The notes: a model not told the origin generated them from the sequence alone. DNA of 64,000 nucleotides from Solimonas thermocellulolyticum (GCF_040327995.1 NZ_JBEPIJ010000013.1:30439-94438); one strand, 5' to 3'; positions 26,239 to 34,978 are shown, numbered from the stretch's first letter. Program-made: numbers and translations.

Positions 26239-27141
26239 ATGACCCTGGACAAACGCATGACAGCGGCCGAGGTCGTCGGCACGCTGCGCGACGGCATGAC
26301 CATCGGCATCGGTGGCTGGGGTCCGCGGCGCAAGCCGATGGCGATCGTGCGCGAGATCCTGCGCTCCGATCTCAAGGACCTGACCGTCGTCGGTTACGGC
26401 GGCCCGGACATGGGCATGCTGTGCGCCGCCGGCAAGGTCAAGAAGCTGGTCTACGCCTTCGTCTCGCTGGATTTCATCCCACTGGAGCCATTCTTCCGCA
26501 AGGCGCGCGAGGCCGGCGGCATCCAGGCCGTCGAGCTCGACGAGGGACTGCTGCACTGGGGATTGCGCGCCGCGGCCATGCGCATTCCGTTTCTGCCGAC
26601 TCGCGTCGGGCTCGCCACCGACCAGATCGCCAAGGCCCATCCAGACCTGCGCACGATCACCTCACCCTACGCGGATCGCGAAGTGCTGCTGGCGATGCCG
26701 GCGATCCAGCTCGACGTCGCGCTCGTGCACGTGCACGTCGCCGACCGTCTCGGCAACCTGCGGGTATACGCGCCGGATCCCTTCTTCGACGAGCTGTTCG
26801 CACGCGCGGCCGAGCGCTGCTATGTCGGCTGCGAGCAGCTCGTCGAGCGCATCGACGGCGACGAGATCGACGCGCGCTTCAACCTCGTGGAGCGCAACCT
26901 GGTCAGCGGCGTGGTGCACACCCCGGGCGGTGCGCATCCGACCTCGAACGTCGACATCCGCGGCGCGGGTCTGGGCTACGGCTGGGACGCGGCGCATCTG
27001 AAGCGCTACTGCGCGGCCGCGGAGCAAGACGGCGGCTGGCAGCAATACGCGGAGGAATTCCTGCGCGGCGACGAGGCGGCCTACCAGATGGCCGTCGGCG
27101 GCCTGGATGCGATCCGCGCACTGCCGCGGCAGGTGTTCTGA
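26239..27141 (+). CDS. ipdA: CoA-transferase-family hydrolase alpha subunit, IpdA
   Basis: 300 aa class I CoA-transferase alpha fold ('DGMTIGIGGWGPRRKPMAIVREIL', 'GYGGPDMGMLCAAGKV'). With IpdB it forms the ring-C-opening hydrolase of HIP catabolism (COCHEA-CoA to an open dioxodecanedioyl-CoA), not a transferase. An acidic motif 'VELDEG' at about residues 98-103 sits where the essential glutamate of mycobacterial IpdA is expected; I cannot align it exactly. It starts directly at the dioxygenase stop and is followed after 2 bp by ipdB. Comamonas ScdL1 is the likely counterpart. Confidence 0.85.
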   Translation: MTLDKRMTAAEVVGTLRDGMTIGIGGWGPRRKPMAIVREILRSDLKDLTVVGYGGPDMGMLCAAGKVKKLVYAFVSLDFIPLEPFFRKAREAGGIQAVELDEGLLHWGLRAAAMRIPFLPTRVGLATDQIAKAHPDLRTITSPYADREVLLAMPAIQLDVALVHVHVADRLGNLRVYAPDPFFDELFARAAERCYVGCEQLVERIDGDEIDARFNLVERNLVSGVVHTPGGAHPTSNVDIRGAGLGYGWDAAHLKRYCAAAEQDGGWQQYAEEFLRGDEAAYQMAVGGLDAIRALPRQVF

Positions 27142-27143
27142 TC

Positions 27144-27938
27144 ATGACCAGCGCAAGCACATTCACGCTGGCCGAGCTGCTGATCTGCGCCTGCGCCGAA
27201 GTCTGGCGCGGTGAGGGCGAGGTGCTCGCGACCGGCATCGGCATCATTCCGCGGCTCGCCCAGGGGCTGGCCAAGCTCACGCACAGCCCGGGGCTGATGA
27301 TCACCGACGGCGAGGCCTATCTCACCGAAGAACCGGTCGTGCTCGGCGCGAAGGATCACGAGGGCCGCCGCTATGCCGGCTGGATGCCGTATGCACGGGT
27401 CTTCGACAACGTCTGGGGCGGCCGCCGTCACGCGCTGGTCGGCCCGGTGCAGGTCGATCGCTGGGGGCAGGCCAACATCTCCTGCATCGGCGAGTTTGCG
27501 CGGCCCAAGCGCCAGTTGCTCGGCCTGCGCGGCTTCCCCGGCAACAGCATCAACCACGTCAACTCCTTCTTCGTCCCCAACCACGGTCCGCGCGTGTTCG
27601 TCGAGGGCGAGGTCGACGTGGTCTGCTCGGTCGGCTACAAGCGCGAGCGCTGGCCGGCCGGCGTCAAGCCGGACTACATGCGCATCCACCGCATCGTCAC
27701 CGATCTGTGCGTGATGGATTTCGGCGGGCCGGACCATGCCATCCGCGTCATCAGCCTGCACCCGGGCGTGCGCTTCGAACAGGTTCAGGCGGCGACCGGT
27801 TTTCCGCTCGTCAAGGCGGCGGATCTCGTCGAGACCGCGTATCCGACCGAAGAACAGCTCGCGATCATCCGCAGGCTCGATCCGCACGACCTGCGCAGCA
27901 AGCAGATCAAGGACAACCCGCCTGGAGTGCGCAAGTGA
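27144..27938 (+). CDS. ipdB: CoA-transferase-family hydrolase beta subunit, IpdB
   Basis: 264 aa. CoA-transferase beta fold with 'GEVLATGIGIIPRLAQGLAKL', 'LVGPVQVDRWGQANISCIG' and 'GFPGNSINHVNSFFVPNHGPRVF'. The catalytic-Glu motif of true class I CoA-transferase beta subunits is not apparent, as expected for IpdB. The partner ipdA lies 2 bp upstream, and the stop overlaps the GTG start of the DUF35 gene. Together the two subunits hydrolyse the cyclic beta-keto ring C of the HIP-derived intermediate in the cytoplasm. Confidence 0.85.
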   Translation: MTSASTFTLAELLICACAEVWRGEGEVLATGIGIIPRLAQGLAKLTHSPGLMITDGEAYLTEEPVVLGAKDHEGRRYAGWMPYARVFDNVWGGRRHALVGPVQVDRWGQANISCIGEFARPKRQLLGLRGFPGNSINHVNSFFVPNHGPRVFVEGEVDVVCSVGYKRERWPAGVKPDYMRIHRIVTDLCVMDFGGPDHAIRVISLHPGVRFEQVQAATGFPLVKAADLVETAYPTEEQLAIIRRLDPHDLRSKQIKDNPPGVRK

Positions 27939-28345
27939 GTGCGCCCGTCCTCGAAGGCTGGTTCACGCTGGACGCCGAGCCGCGGCTCATCGGCAACCGC
28001 TGCCGCCGTTGCGGCACGTACTACTTTCCGAGGCTCAAGACCGGCTTTTGCCGCAACCCGGACTGCGACGGCGAATCCTTCGAGGACACGCCGCTGTCGC
28101 GCACCGGCCGGCTGTGGTCCTACACCAATGCGGCCTATGCGCCGCCGGAACCCTACGTCGCGTGCGAGCCGTTCCAGCCCTTTGGCATCGCCGCGGTCGA
28201 ACTCGAGCAAGAGCGCATGATCGTGCTCGGCCAGCTCGTGCGCGGCACCGAGCTGTCGCGGCTCGCGCTGGGCATGCCCATGGTGCTGGTGCTCGAAGCG
28301 CTCGACGACGGCAAGCTGACCTGGAAGTGGAAGGTGGCGACATGA
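27935..28345 (+). CDS. DUF35 zinc-ribbon/OB-fold protein
   Basis: 136 aa, GTG start overlapping the ipdB stop (GTGA). The N-terminal rubredoxin-like zinc ribbon has Cys23, Cys26, Cys39 and Cys44, followed by an OB fold ('GRLWSYTNAAYAPPEPYVA', 'PFGIAAVELEQERMIVLGQL'). DUF35 proteins pair with thiolase-fold enzymes; in the steroid side-chain pathway the DUF35 part of ChsH2 binds the aldolase Ltp2. Here it overlaps the start of an Ltp-like thiolase gene by 4 bp, so a DUF35-thiolase complex is the obvious reading. Confidence 0.85.
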   Translation: MSAPVLEGWFTLDAEPRLIGNRCRRCGTYYFPRLKTGFCRNPDCDGESFEDTPLSRTGRLWSYTNAAYAPPEPYVACEPFQPFGIAAVELEQERMIVLGQLVRGTELSRLALGMPMVLVLEALDDGKLTWKWKVAT

Positions 28346-29529
28346 GCGCCGCGCGCGAGATCGCCATCCTCGGTGTCGGCATGCACCCCTGGGGCAAGTG
28401 GGGGCGCAACTTCGTCGAATACGGCGTCGCCGCCGCGCGCGCGGCGATCGCCGACGCCGGCGTCCTCTGGCGCGACATCCGCTTCGTCTCCGGCGCGGCG
28501 ACGATCCGCAACGGCTATCCGGGCCAGGTGGCCGGCGCGACCTTTGCGCAGGCGCTGGGCTGGCAGGGCGCCGAGGTGAACACCTCCTACGCGGCCTGCG
28601 CCTCGGGTTCGCAGGCGCTGGCCGCGGCACGCGCGAAGATCCTCGCCGGCGAGTGCGAGGTCGCGCTGGTGATCGGTGCGGACACCACGCCCAAGGGCTT
28701 TCTCAGGCCGGCGCCGGGCGAGCGTCCGGACGATCCGGACTGGGTGCGCTTCCGGCTGGGCATCACCAACCCGACCTACTTCGCGCTGTACGCGCGCCGA
28801 CGCATGGCGCTCTACGGCGACACGCCGCAGGACTTCGCGCTGGTCAAGGTGAAGAACGCCGAGCACGGCCTCGAAAATCCTTATGCGCGCTACAAAAAGC
28901 GCTTCACCATCGAGGAGGTGCTGGCCTCGCCGATGGTCGCCGATCCCTTGCGGCTGATGGACGTGTGCGCGACCTCCGACGGCGCGGCCGCGCTGGTGGT
29001 GAGCAGCCTCGGCTACGCCGAGCGCATCGGCAAGGCCAAGGCACCGCGCATCGTGGCGATCTCCACGGTGACGCCGAGCTTCCCCTCGGAACTGGTGGAG
29101 ATGCCGGACATCGCCACCGATTCCGCGGTGGCCTGCGCGCCGCAGTCGTTCCGCGCCGCGCTGCCGAAGAAGGCGTATGAGGAAGCCGGCATCGGCCCGG
29201 AAGACGTCTCGCTGGCCGAGGTCTACGACTTGTCCACCGCGCTCGAACTCGACTGGATCGAGGATCTGCAACTGTGCGCGCGCGGCGAGGCATCGGCCCT
29301 GCTGCGCAGCGGTGCGACCCGCATCGGCGGCCGCATCCCGGTCAATCCCTCGGGTGGCCTGGCCTGTTTCGGCGAGGCGGTGCCGGCGCAGGCGCTGGCG
29401 CAGGTCTGCGAGCTGACCTGGCAGCTGCGCGGTCAGGCCGGTGCGCGTCAGGTCGCGAACGCCAAGGTGGGCATCACCGCGAACCAGGGCCTGTTCGGCC
29501 ACGGTTCCTCGGTCATCGTCAAGCGCTGA
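28342..29529 (+). CDS. Thiolase-superfamily lipid-transfer-protein (Ltp)-like enzyme
   Basis: 395 aa. Thiolase fold with the N-terminal cysteine region 'YAACASGSQAL' (Cys86) and the C-terminal 'NPSGGLACFGEAVPAQAL' and 'GITANQGLFGHGSSVIV'. It matches the SCP-x/Ltp branch, some members of which are retro-aldolases (Ltp2) rather than thiolases. The gene is coupled on both sides: ATGA overlap with DUF35 upstream and TGATG with ipdC downstream. No such pair belongs to the described mycobacterial HIP steps, so its step here is open. Confidence 0.83.
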   Translation: MSAAREIAILGVGMHPWGKWGRNFVEYGVAAARAAIADAGVLWRDIRFVSGAATIRNGYPGQVAGATFAQALGWQGAEVNTSYAACASGSQALAAARAKILAGECEVALVIGADTTPKGFLRPAPGERPDDPDWVRFRLGITNPTYFALYARRRMALYGDTPQDFALVKVKNAEHGLENPYARYKKRFTIEEVLASPMVADPLRLMDVCATSDGAAALVVSSLGYAERIGKAKAPRIVAISTVTPSFPSELVEMPDIATDSAVACAPQSFRAALPKKAYEEAGIGPEDVSLAEVYDLSTALELDWIEDLQLCARGEASALLRSGATRIGGRIPVNPSGGLACFGEAVPAQALAQVCELTWQLRGQAGARQVANAKVGITANQGLFGHGSSVIVKR

Positions 29530-30692
29530 TGGCAACCGGGCTCACCACACCGCTGACCGAATCGCTGGGCTGCCGCCATCCCATCGTGCAGACCGCGATG
29601 GGCTGGGTCGCCGACAGCCGGCTGGTCGCGGCGACCAGCAATGCCGGCGGCTTCGGTTTTCTCGCCGCGGCGACCATGACCACCGAGACGCTGCGCCGCG
29701 AGATCGCCGCGGTGCGTGCGGCCACCGATCGTGCGTTCGGCGTGAACTTCCACATGTTCCAGCCGAACGCGAACGAGGTCATCGAGCTCATCCTCGACAA
29801 CGCCGATCGCGTGCGCGCGGTCAGTTATGGGCGCGGCCCCAGCGCGGCCACGATCCGTCGCTTCAAGGACGCCGGCGTGCTGTGCATGCCGACCGTCGGT
29901 GCGCTCAAGCACGCGGTCAAGGCCGTGGAACTCGGCGCCGACCTCATCACCGTGCAGGGCGCCGAGGGCGGCGGGCATACCGGCGCGGTGCCGACCACGC
30001 TGCTCTTGCCGCAGGTGCTCGACGCCGTGAAGGTGCCGGTCGTCGCCGCCGGCGGTTTCCACAACGGCCGCGGGCTGGCGGCGGCGCTGGCCTATGGCGC
30101 GGCCGGCATCGCGATGGGCACGCGTTTTTTGATGACCGCGGAATCGCCGGTGCCGCGCAGCACGCTGCAGAAGTACATCGAGGTCGATGACCCCGCGCGC
30201 ATCCGCGCGTCGACCGCGGTGGACGGACTGCCGCAGCGCATGATCGACAACCCGTTCCTGCGCAAGCTCGAACAGGGGGGGCTGCTGCGGCGCCTGTTCG
30301 TCGCGCTCTTTAGCGCCTGGCGCTGGCGCGCGCACACCGGCATGTCGCCGGCGCAGATGGTCAAGACCTTCTTCGCGGCGCTGCGCGAGGGCGATGGCGC
30401 GATCCAAACGATGATGGCGGCGAATGCGCCGATCCTGATCCAGCGCGCGATGGTCCAAGGCCATCCGGACGAAGGCGTGCTGCCCTCGGGGCAGGTCGCT
30501 GCCGTACTCGACACGCTGCCGCCGGTGGCCGAGGTGATCGAGGCCATCGTGCGCGAAGCACAAGCACGCCTCGCTGCGCTCGGCGCCCTGTCCCGACCCT
30601 GCGGTCCCCCCGCTGCCGCGAGCCGGAGCGGGGAAGGGGAGGAGGCGGCGCGAAGCGCCGTGGCGCACGCGCAGACGAAGGAATCGACATGA
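29529..30692 (+). CDS. ipdC: Nitronate monooxygenase-family flavoprotein, IpdC
   Basis: 387 aa TIM-barrel FMN protein: 'HPIVQTAMGWVADSRLVAATSNAGGFGFLAA', 'GAEGGGHTGAVPTTLLLP', 'VVAAGGFHNGRGLAAALAYGAAGIAMGTRFL'. This branch includes IpdC, a HIP-CoA ring oxidoreductase misnamed 2-nitropropane dioxygenase, and Comamonas ScdK. Mycobacterial IpdC is about 30 residues shorter; the extra tail after 'AQARLAAL' is Gly/Ala/Arg/Ser-rich and is encoded by two GC hairpins, so it is probably not conserved protein. It is coupled to the Ltp-like gene (TGATG) and to echA20 (ATGA). Confidence 0.83.
   Translation: MATGLTTPLTESLGCRHPIVQTAMGWVADSRLVAATSNAGGFGFLAAATMTTETLRREIAAVRAATDRAFGVNFHMFQPNANEVIELILDNADRVRAVSYGRGPSAATIRRFKDAGVLCMPTVGALKHAVKAVELGADLITVQGAEGGGHTGAVPTTLLLPQVLDAVKVPVVAAGGFHNGRGLAAALAYGAAGIAMGTRFLMTAESPVPRSTLQKYIEVDDPARIRASTAVDGLPQRMIDNPFLRKLEQGGLLRRLFVALFSAWRWRAHTGMSPAQMVKTFFAALREGDGAIQTMMAANAPILIQRAMVQGHPDEGVLPSGQVAAVLDTLPPVAEVIEAIVREAQARLAALGALSRPCGPPAAASRSGEGEEAARSAVAHAQTKEST
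30608..30660. repeat. Two palindromes inside the 3' end of ipdC
   Basis: CCCCGCT (30608-30614) pairs with AGCGGGG (30627-30633), and CGGCGC-GAA-GCGCCG (30646-30660) is a perfect 6-bp stem with a 3-nt loop. They code for the unusual C-terminal tail of IpdC just before echA20. The paired-hairpin layout resembles intergenic palindromic (REP-like) units read through by the ipdC frame. Confidence 0.5.
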
Positions 30693-31453
30693 CTGCTCCA
30701 TTCTCGACCACCCTCACCGACGGCATCGCCGAACTGGTGATCGACCGCCCGCCGGTCAATGCACTCGACGCTGCCGGCTGGCACGCGCTCGCCGACGAGA
30801 TCGAACGCATCGGCCGCGATCCGGCGGCGCGCGTGATCGTGATCCGTGCCGAGGGCCGCGGATTTTGCGCCGGCGTCGACATCAAGGAACTCGACAAACA
30901 TCCCGAGAAGATCGTCTCCGTCAACGCCGGCAACTACCGCACGTTCAAGGCGGTGCACCGCAATCCCTTGCCGGTGATCGTCGCCGTGCACGGCTTCGTG
31001 CTCGGCGGCGGCATCGGCATCACCGGAGCGGCGGACATCGTCGTCGCCAGCGAGGACGCGAGCTTCGGCGTGCCCGAAGTCGACCGCGGCGCGATGGGCG
31101 GCGGCGCCCACCTGCAGCGTCTGTTCCCGGTGCAGAAGGTGCGCATGATGTATTTCACCGGCGAGCCGATCGGCGCGGCCGAGGCGTATCGCCTGGGGGC
31201 GGTCGAGCGCGTGGTGCCGCGCGAAGAGTTGCGCGACGCCGCACTGGCGATCGCGCGCACGATCGCGGCGAAGAGCACGGCGATGATCCGGCTCGCCAAG
31301 GAGTCCCTGAACGGCATCGAGGACGGCAACCTCGAAGACAAATACCGCTGGGAGCAGGGTTTCACCCTGCAGGCCTACAGCGAGAAGGACTCCGCCGAGA
31401 CGCGTCGCGCCTTCGTGGAGAAACGGGCAGCGCGGTTCGAGGGCAAGACGTGA
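30689..31453 (+). CDS. echA20: Enoyl-CoA hydratase-family ring-D hydrolase, EchA20-like
   Basis: 254 aa crotonase: 'GRGFCAGVDIKELDKHPEKI', 'HGFVLGGGIGITGAADIVVASEDASFGVPEV', 'GAMGGGAHLQRLFP'. In mycobacteria EchA20 (ScdY in Comamonas) hydrolytically opens ring D to give COCHEA-CoA, the substrate of IpdAB. The identification rests on family resemblance and on tight coupling (ATGA overlap) to ipdC in an ipdA-ipdB...ipdC-echA20 string. It is followed by an 80-bp gap before the acyl-CoA dehydrogenase pair. Confidence 0.8.
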   Translation: MTAPFSTTLTDGIAELVIDRPPVNALDAAGWHALADEIERIGRDPAARVIVIRAEGRGFCAGVDIKELDKHPEKIVSVNAGNYRTFKAVHRNPLPVIVAVHGFVLGGGIGITGAADIVVASEDASFGVPEVDRGAMGGGAHLQRLFPVQKVRMMYFTGEPIGAAEAYRLGAVERVVPREELRDAALAIARTIAAKSTAMIRLAKESLNGIEDGNLEDKYRWEQGFTLQAYSEKDSAETRRAFVEKRAARFEGKT

Positions 31454-31533
31454 AGCCGAGAACAACCCGTGCCGCCGCAGCGTGTTTCGAAGGTCCGGGC
31501 CATGGATGGCGCGGTCCGGTATAGGACATTCCG

Positions 31534-32700
31534 ATGAGGCTGGAATACACCGAGAAGCAAAACCGCTTCCGCGCGGAAGTGCGCGAATGGCTCGCGGCAA
31601 ACCTGCCCGCGAAACCGCTCGCGAGCTTCGATACCCCCGAGGGCTTCGAGCAGCACCGCGCCTGGGAGCGCAAGCTCGCTGAGAAAGGCTATTCGGCCGT
31701 CACCTGGCCCAAGGACTACGGTGGCCGCGGCTGCGATCTCATCGAGTGGCTGATCTTCGAGGAGGAGTACTGGGCCGCGGGCGCGCCGCTGCGCGTCAAC
31801 CAAAACGGCGTGTTCCTGCTGGCGCCGACCTTGATGGAGTACGGCACGCCCGAGCAGAAGGCGCGCTTTCTGCCGCGCATGGCCACGGGCGATGACATCT
31901 GGGCCCAGGGCTGGAGCGAGCCCGGCGCCGGCTCGGACATGGCGGCGATCCGCAGCCGCGCGGTGCGCCGCAACGGGCACTACGTGGTCAACGGCCAGAA
32001 GGTGTGGTCCACGCGCGCAGTGTGGGCGGACTGGCTGTTCGGCCTGTTCCGTACCGATCCCGACTCGCAGCGCCACCACGGCCTGAGCTTCCTGCTGCTG
32101 CCGCTGAAGACGCCGGGCATCACGATTCGCCCGATCAAGCAGCTCAACGGCCTGCCGGGTTTTGCCGAGATCTTCTTCGATGATGTGCAGGTGCCGGTCG
32201 AAAACCGCGTCGGCGACGAGGGCGCCGGCTGGAGCATCGCCATGGCCACGGCGGGCTTCGAGCGCGGGCTGATGCTGCGCTCCCCCGCGCGCTTCCAGCA
32301 GACCGCGCGTCAACTGGTCGATCTGTACCGCCGCCACCGCGAGACGGCCGATGCCGACCCCGGCATCCGCGACGCCGTGATCAAGAGCTGGATGGATGCC
32401 GAGGCCTACGCACTGGCGACCTATCGCACCGCGTGCCGGCTCGCCAAGGGCGGCCAGATTGGCGCCGAGGCGAGCACCAACAAGATCTTCTGGTCGGAGC
32501 TCGACCTGCTGATGCACGAAACGGCGATGCGCATCCTCGGCGCGCGCGGCGAGCTGATGCCCAACGCGCCCGACGGCGGCGACATCGGCGCCTGGCTCGA
32601 TGGCTTTTTGTTCTCGCTCGCCGGGCCGATCTACGCGGGCACCAACGAGATCCAGCGCAACATCATCGCCGAGCGCATGTTGGGATTGCCCAGGGCGTAA
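31534..32700 (+). CDS. Acyl-CoA dehydrogenase subunit (FadE30-like)
   Basis: 388 aa, close to mycobacterial FadE30. The FAD/substrate motif 'WAQGWSEPGAGSDMAAI' is intact, with 'YVVNGQKVWST' and the C-terminal 'GPIYAGTNEIQRNIIAERMLG'. In ordinary acyl-CoA dehydrogenases the last motif is Y-E-G-T with catalytic Glu; here position 368 is Ala. In steroid alpha2beta2 dehydrogenases the base is supplied by the partner subunit, which fits the adjacent gene 4 bp downstream. Likely reaction: FAD-linked alpha,beta-dehydrogenation of a HIP-derived CoA ester. Confidence 0.83.
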   Translation: MRLEYTEKQNRFRAEVREWLAANLPAKPLASFDTPEGFEQHRAWERKLAEKGYSAVTWPKDYGGRGCDLIEWLIFEEEYWAAGAPLRVNQNGVFLLAPTLMEYGTPEQKARFLPRMATGDDIWAQGWSEPGAGSDMAAIRSRAVRRNGHYVVNGQKVWSTRAVWADWLFGLFRTDPDSQRHHGLSFLLLPLKTPGITIRPIKQLNGLPGFAEIFFDDVQVPVENRVGDEGAGWSIAMATAGFERGLMLRSPARFQQTARQLVDLYRRHRETADADPGIRDAVIKSWMDAEAYALATYRTACRLAKGGQIGAEASTNKIFWSELDLLMHETAMRILGARGELMPNAPDGGDIGAWLDGFLFSLAGPIYAGTNEIQRNIIAERMLGLPRA

Positions 32701-32704
32701 ACAG

Positions 32705-33769
32705 ATGGACTTCACCTTCGACGAGCAGCAGCTCGCCTTCCGCGACGCGATCCGCAAGTTCCTGATGGTCGAGGCGGCCCCCGAGTGGCTGCGCGAGATC
32801 TGGGAGACCACCGAGACCGGCCGCAGCGCCGAGCTGCGCGCCAAGCTGGCCGATCAGGGCCTCACCGCGCTGTCGGTGCCCGAGGAATTCGGCGGCATCA
32901 ACGGCGGCGATCTGGACTGGGTGCTGGTGCAACAGGAGCTGGGTTATTTCGCCATCCCCGATTCGCTGACCGCCACGGCCTATCTCGCCGTGTATCTCTT
33001 GCAGCGATTGCCGGCCGACGTGGAACTCAAGCGCCAGTGGTTGCCGCGCATCGCCTCCGGTCAGGCGCGCGTGGCCGTCGGCCATCCGATCAACCCGATG
33101 GTCGCCGACGCCAAGAACGCCGATCTTCTGCTGCTCTGGCACGAGGACGAGGTGCACGCCCTGCGGCCCGAGCAGGCCAAGCTGCGCCTGAATCCGAGCA
33201 TCGACCTGTCACGGCGCCTGTACAAGGTGGAGTGGACGCCCACTGCGGCCACGCGCTCGTGCAAGGCGGCGCTCGGTCATAAGCTGTGGGCGGGTGTGAT
33301 CGATCGCGCGGGGCTGGCCATCAGTGCGCAACTGATCGGGCTGGCGCAGCGCATGCTCGACCTGGGCGTGGACCACGCGGCGCAGCGCAAGCAGTTCGGC
33401 AAACCGATCGGCAGCTTCCAGGCGGTCAAGCACCACATGGCGGACGTCGCGGTGAAGATCGAATTCGCCGAGCCGGTGGTGCACCGCGCCGCCTATGCGC
33501 TCGCCCATGACGATCCGCGCGCGGCGCTGTACGTCTCGCAGGCGCGGCTCGCCGCCGGCGAGGCCGCCCTGCTCGCCGCGCGCAAGAGCATCCAGGTGCA
33601 CGGCGCGATGGGCTACACCTGGGAAGCCGATCTGCAGATGTTCATGAAGCGCGCCTGGGCGCTCAACGCGACCTGGGGCGACGCCAAGTTCCACAAGGCA
33701 CGGGTTGCGGCGGCGGTGCTCGGCGATGACGCACGCCTGGGGCCCGGTGCGACCTTCATCGATCGCTGA
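32705..33769 (+). CDS. Acyl-CoA dehydrogenase partner subunit
   Basis: 354 aa. Acyl-CoA dehydrogenase fold in which the usual SEPGAGSD segment is lost (the aligned region reads 'VAVGHPINPMVADAKNAD') while the C-terminal 'KSIQVHGAMGYTWEADLQMFMKRA' keeps a Glu (about residue 307) in the position used as base in steroid heterotetramers. 'RKQFGKPIGSFQAVKHHMADV' is intact. It starts 4 bp after the preceding subunit. The two are best read as one alpha2beta2 enzyme. A heptamer tandem repeat lies downstream of its stop. Confidence 0.82.
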   Translation: MDFTFDEQQLAFRDAIRKFLMVEAAPEWLREIWETTETGRSAELRAKLADQGLTALSVPEEFGGINGGDLDWVLVQQELGYFAIPDSLTATAYLAVYLLQRLPADVELKRQWLPRIASGQARVAVGHPINPMVADAKNADLLLLWHEDEVHALRPEQAKLRLNPSIDLSRRLYKVEWTPTAATRSCKAALGHKLWAGVIDRAGLAISAQLIGLAQRMLDLGVDHAAQRKQFGKPIGSFQAVKHHMADVAVKIEFAEPVVHRAAYALAHDDPRAALYVSQARLAAGEAALLAARKSIQVHGAMGYTWEADLQMFMKRAWALNATWGDAKFHKARVAAAVLGDDARLGPGATFIDR

Positions 33770-33784
33770 AGACGACCGTATCCT

Positions 33785-33818
33785 TCACGTCTCACGCATC
33801 ACGTCTCACGTCTCACGG
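33785..33818. repeat. Heptanucleotide tandem repeat (TCACGTC)n before fadA6
   Basis: Units TCACGTC, TCACGCA, TCACGTC, TCACGTC and a partial TCACGG lie head to tail at 33785-33818. The last partial unit runs into the GGAG ribosome site (33817-33820) of the thiolase gene starting at 33828. A non-triplet repeat here can alter leader length by slippage. Confidence 0.75.
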
Positions 33819-33827
33819 AGCTAAAAA

Positions 33828-34976
33828 ATGGCCGAAGCCTACATCGTCGATGCCCTGCGCACGCCCACCGGCAAGCGCAAGGGCAGTCTCGCCCACCTGC
33901 ACGGCGCCGATCTGGGCGCCCACGTGCTCAAGGCACTGGTCGCGCGCAATGCCATTCCCGCCGAGGACTACGACGACGTGATCTTCGGCTGTCTGGACGC
34001 GATCGGGCCGCTCGCCGGCAACATCGCGCGCACCTGCTGGCTCGCCGCCGGTCTGCCGCTGCACGTGCCCGGTGTGACCATCGACCGCCAGTGCGGCTCT
34101 TCGCAGCAGGCGGTGCATTTCGCCGCTCAGGCGGTGATGTCCGGCACGCAGGACGTGATCGTCGCCGGTGGCGTGCAGACGATGACGCAGATCCCGATCG
34201 GCTCGGCCATGGTCTGCGCCAAGCCGCTCGGCTTTTCCGATCCGTTCTCCGGCTCCAAGGGCTGGGTGGAGCGCTTCGGCAACGCGCCGGTGTCGCAGTT
34301 CCATGGCGCGCAGATGATGGCCGATCACTGGAAGCTCTCGCGCCAGGACATGGAGGCTTTCGCATTGGAGTCGCACCGCCGCGCGCGCCGCGCGCAACGC
34401 GAAGGCCGCTTCGATCGCGAGCTGGTGGAGATCGCCGGGCTCAAGGTCGACGAGACCGTGCGCGACACCTCGCTCGAACAGATGGCCGCACTCGAACCGC
34501 TCGCGCCCGGCGGCACCATCACCGCCGCGGTGTCGAGCCAGACCGGCGACGGCGCCGCGGCCATGCTCATCGTCTCGGAGCGGGCGCTCAAGCGCTATGG
34601 GCTCAAGCCGCGCGCGCGCATCCACCACATGAGCGTGTACAGCGACGATCCCATCATGATGCTCAGCGCGCCGATCCCGGCGACCCGGGTCGCGATGAGG
34701 AAGGCCGGGATGCGGCTCGAGGACATCGACCTCGTCGAGATCAACGAAGCCTTCGCCCCGGTGCCGATGGCCTGGCTCAAGGAAACCGGCTATCCGCACG
34801 AGAAGACCAACGTCAACGGCGGCGCGATCGCGCTCGCCCATCCGCTCGGCGCCACCGGCGTCAAGCTGATGACCACGCTCTTGCACGAGCTGGAGCGCAC
34901 GCGCGGCCGCTACGGTCTGCAGACCATGTGCGAAGGCGGCGGCGTCGCCAACGTCACCATCATCGAGAGGCTCTGA
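33828..34976 (+). CDS. fadA6: Acetyl-CoA acetyltransferase/thiolase, FadA6-like
   Basis: 382 aa degradative thiolase. The nucleophile Cys89 ('TIDRQCGSSQQAVHFAAQ'), His in 'NGGAIALAHPLGATG' and the second Cys in 'QTMCEGGGVAN' are all present, as is 'EINEAFAPVPM'. FadA6 (ScdF in Comamonas) thiolyses the ring-opened 6-methyl-3,7-dioxodecanedioyl-CoA. It has a GGAG ribosome site preceded by a 7-bp tandem repeat and is followed 2 bp later by an SDR. All catalytic residues are intact. Confidence 0.85.
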   Translation: MAEAYIVDALRTPTGKRKGSLAHLHGADLGAHVLKALVARNAIPAEDYDDVIFGCLDAIGPLAGNIARTCWLAAGLPLHVPGVTIDRQCGSSQQAVHFAAQAVMSGTQDVIVAGGVQTMTQIPIGSAMVCAKPLGFSDPFSGSKGWVERFGNAPVSQFHGAQMMADHWKLSRQDMEAFALESHRRARRAQREGRFDRELVEIAGLKVDETVRDTSLEQMAALEPLAPGGTITAAVSSQTGDGAAAMLIVSERALKRYGLKPRARIHHMSVYSDDPIMMLSAPIPATRVAMRKAGMRLEDIDLVEINEAFAPVPMAWLKETGYPHEKTNVNGGAIALAHPLGATGVKLMTTLLHELERTRGRYGLQTMCEGGGVANVTIIERL

Positions 34977-34978
34977 GC

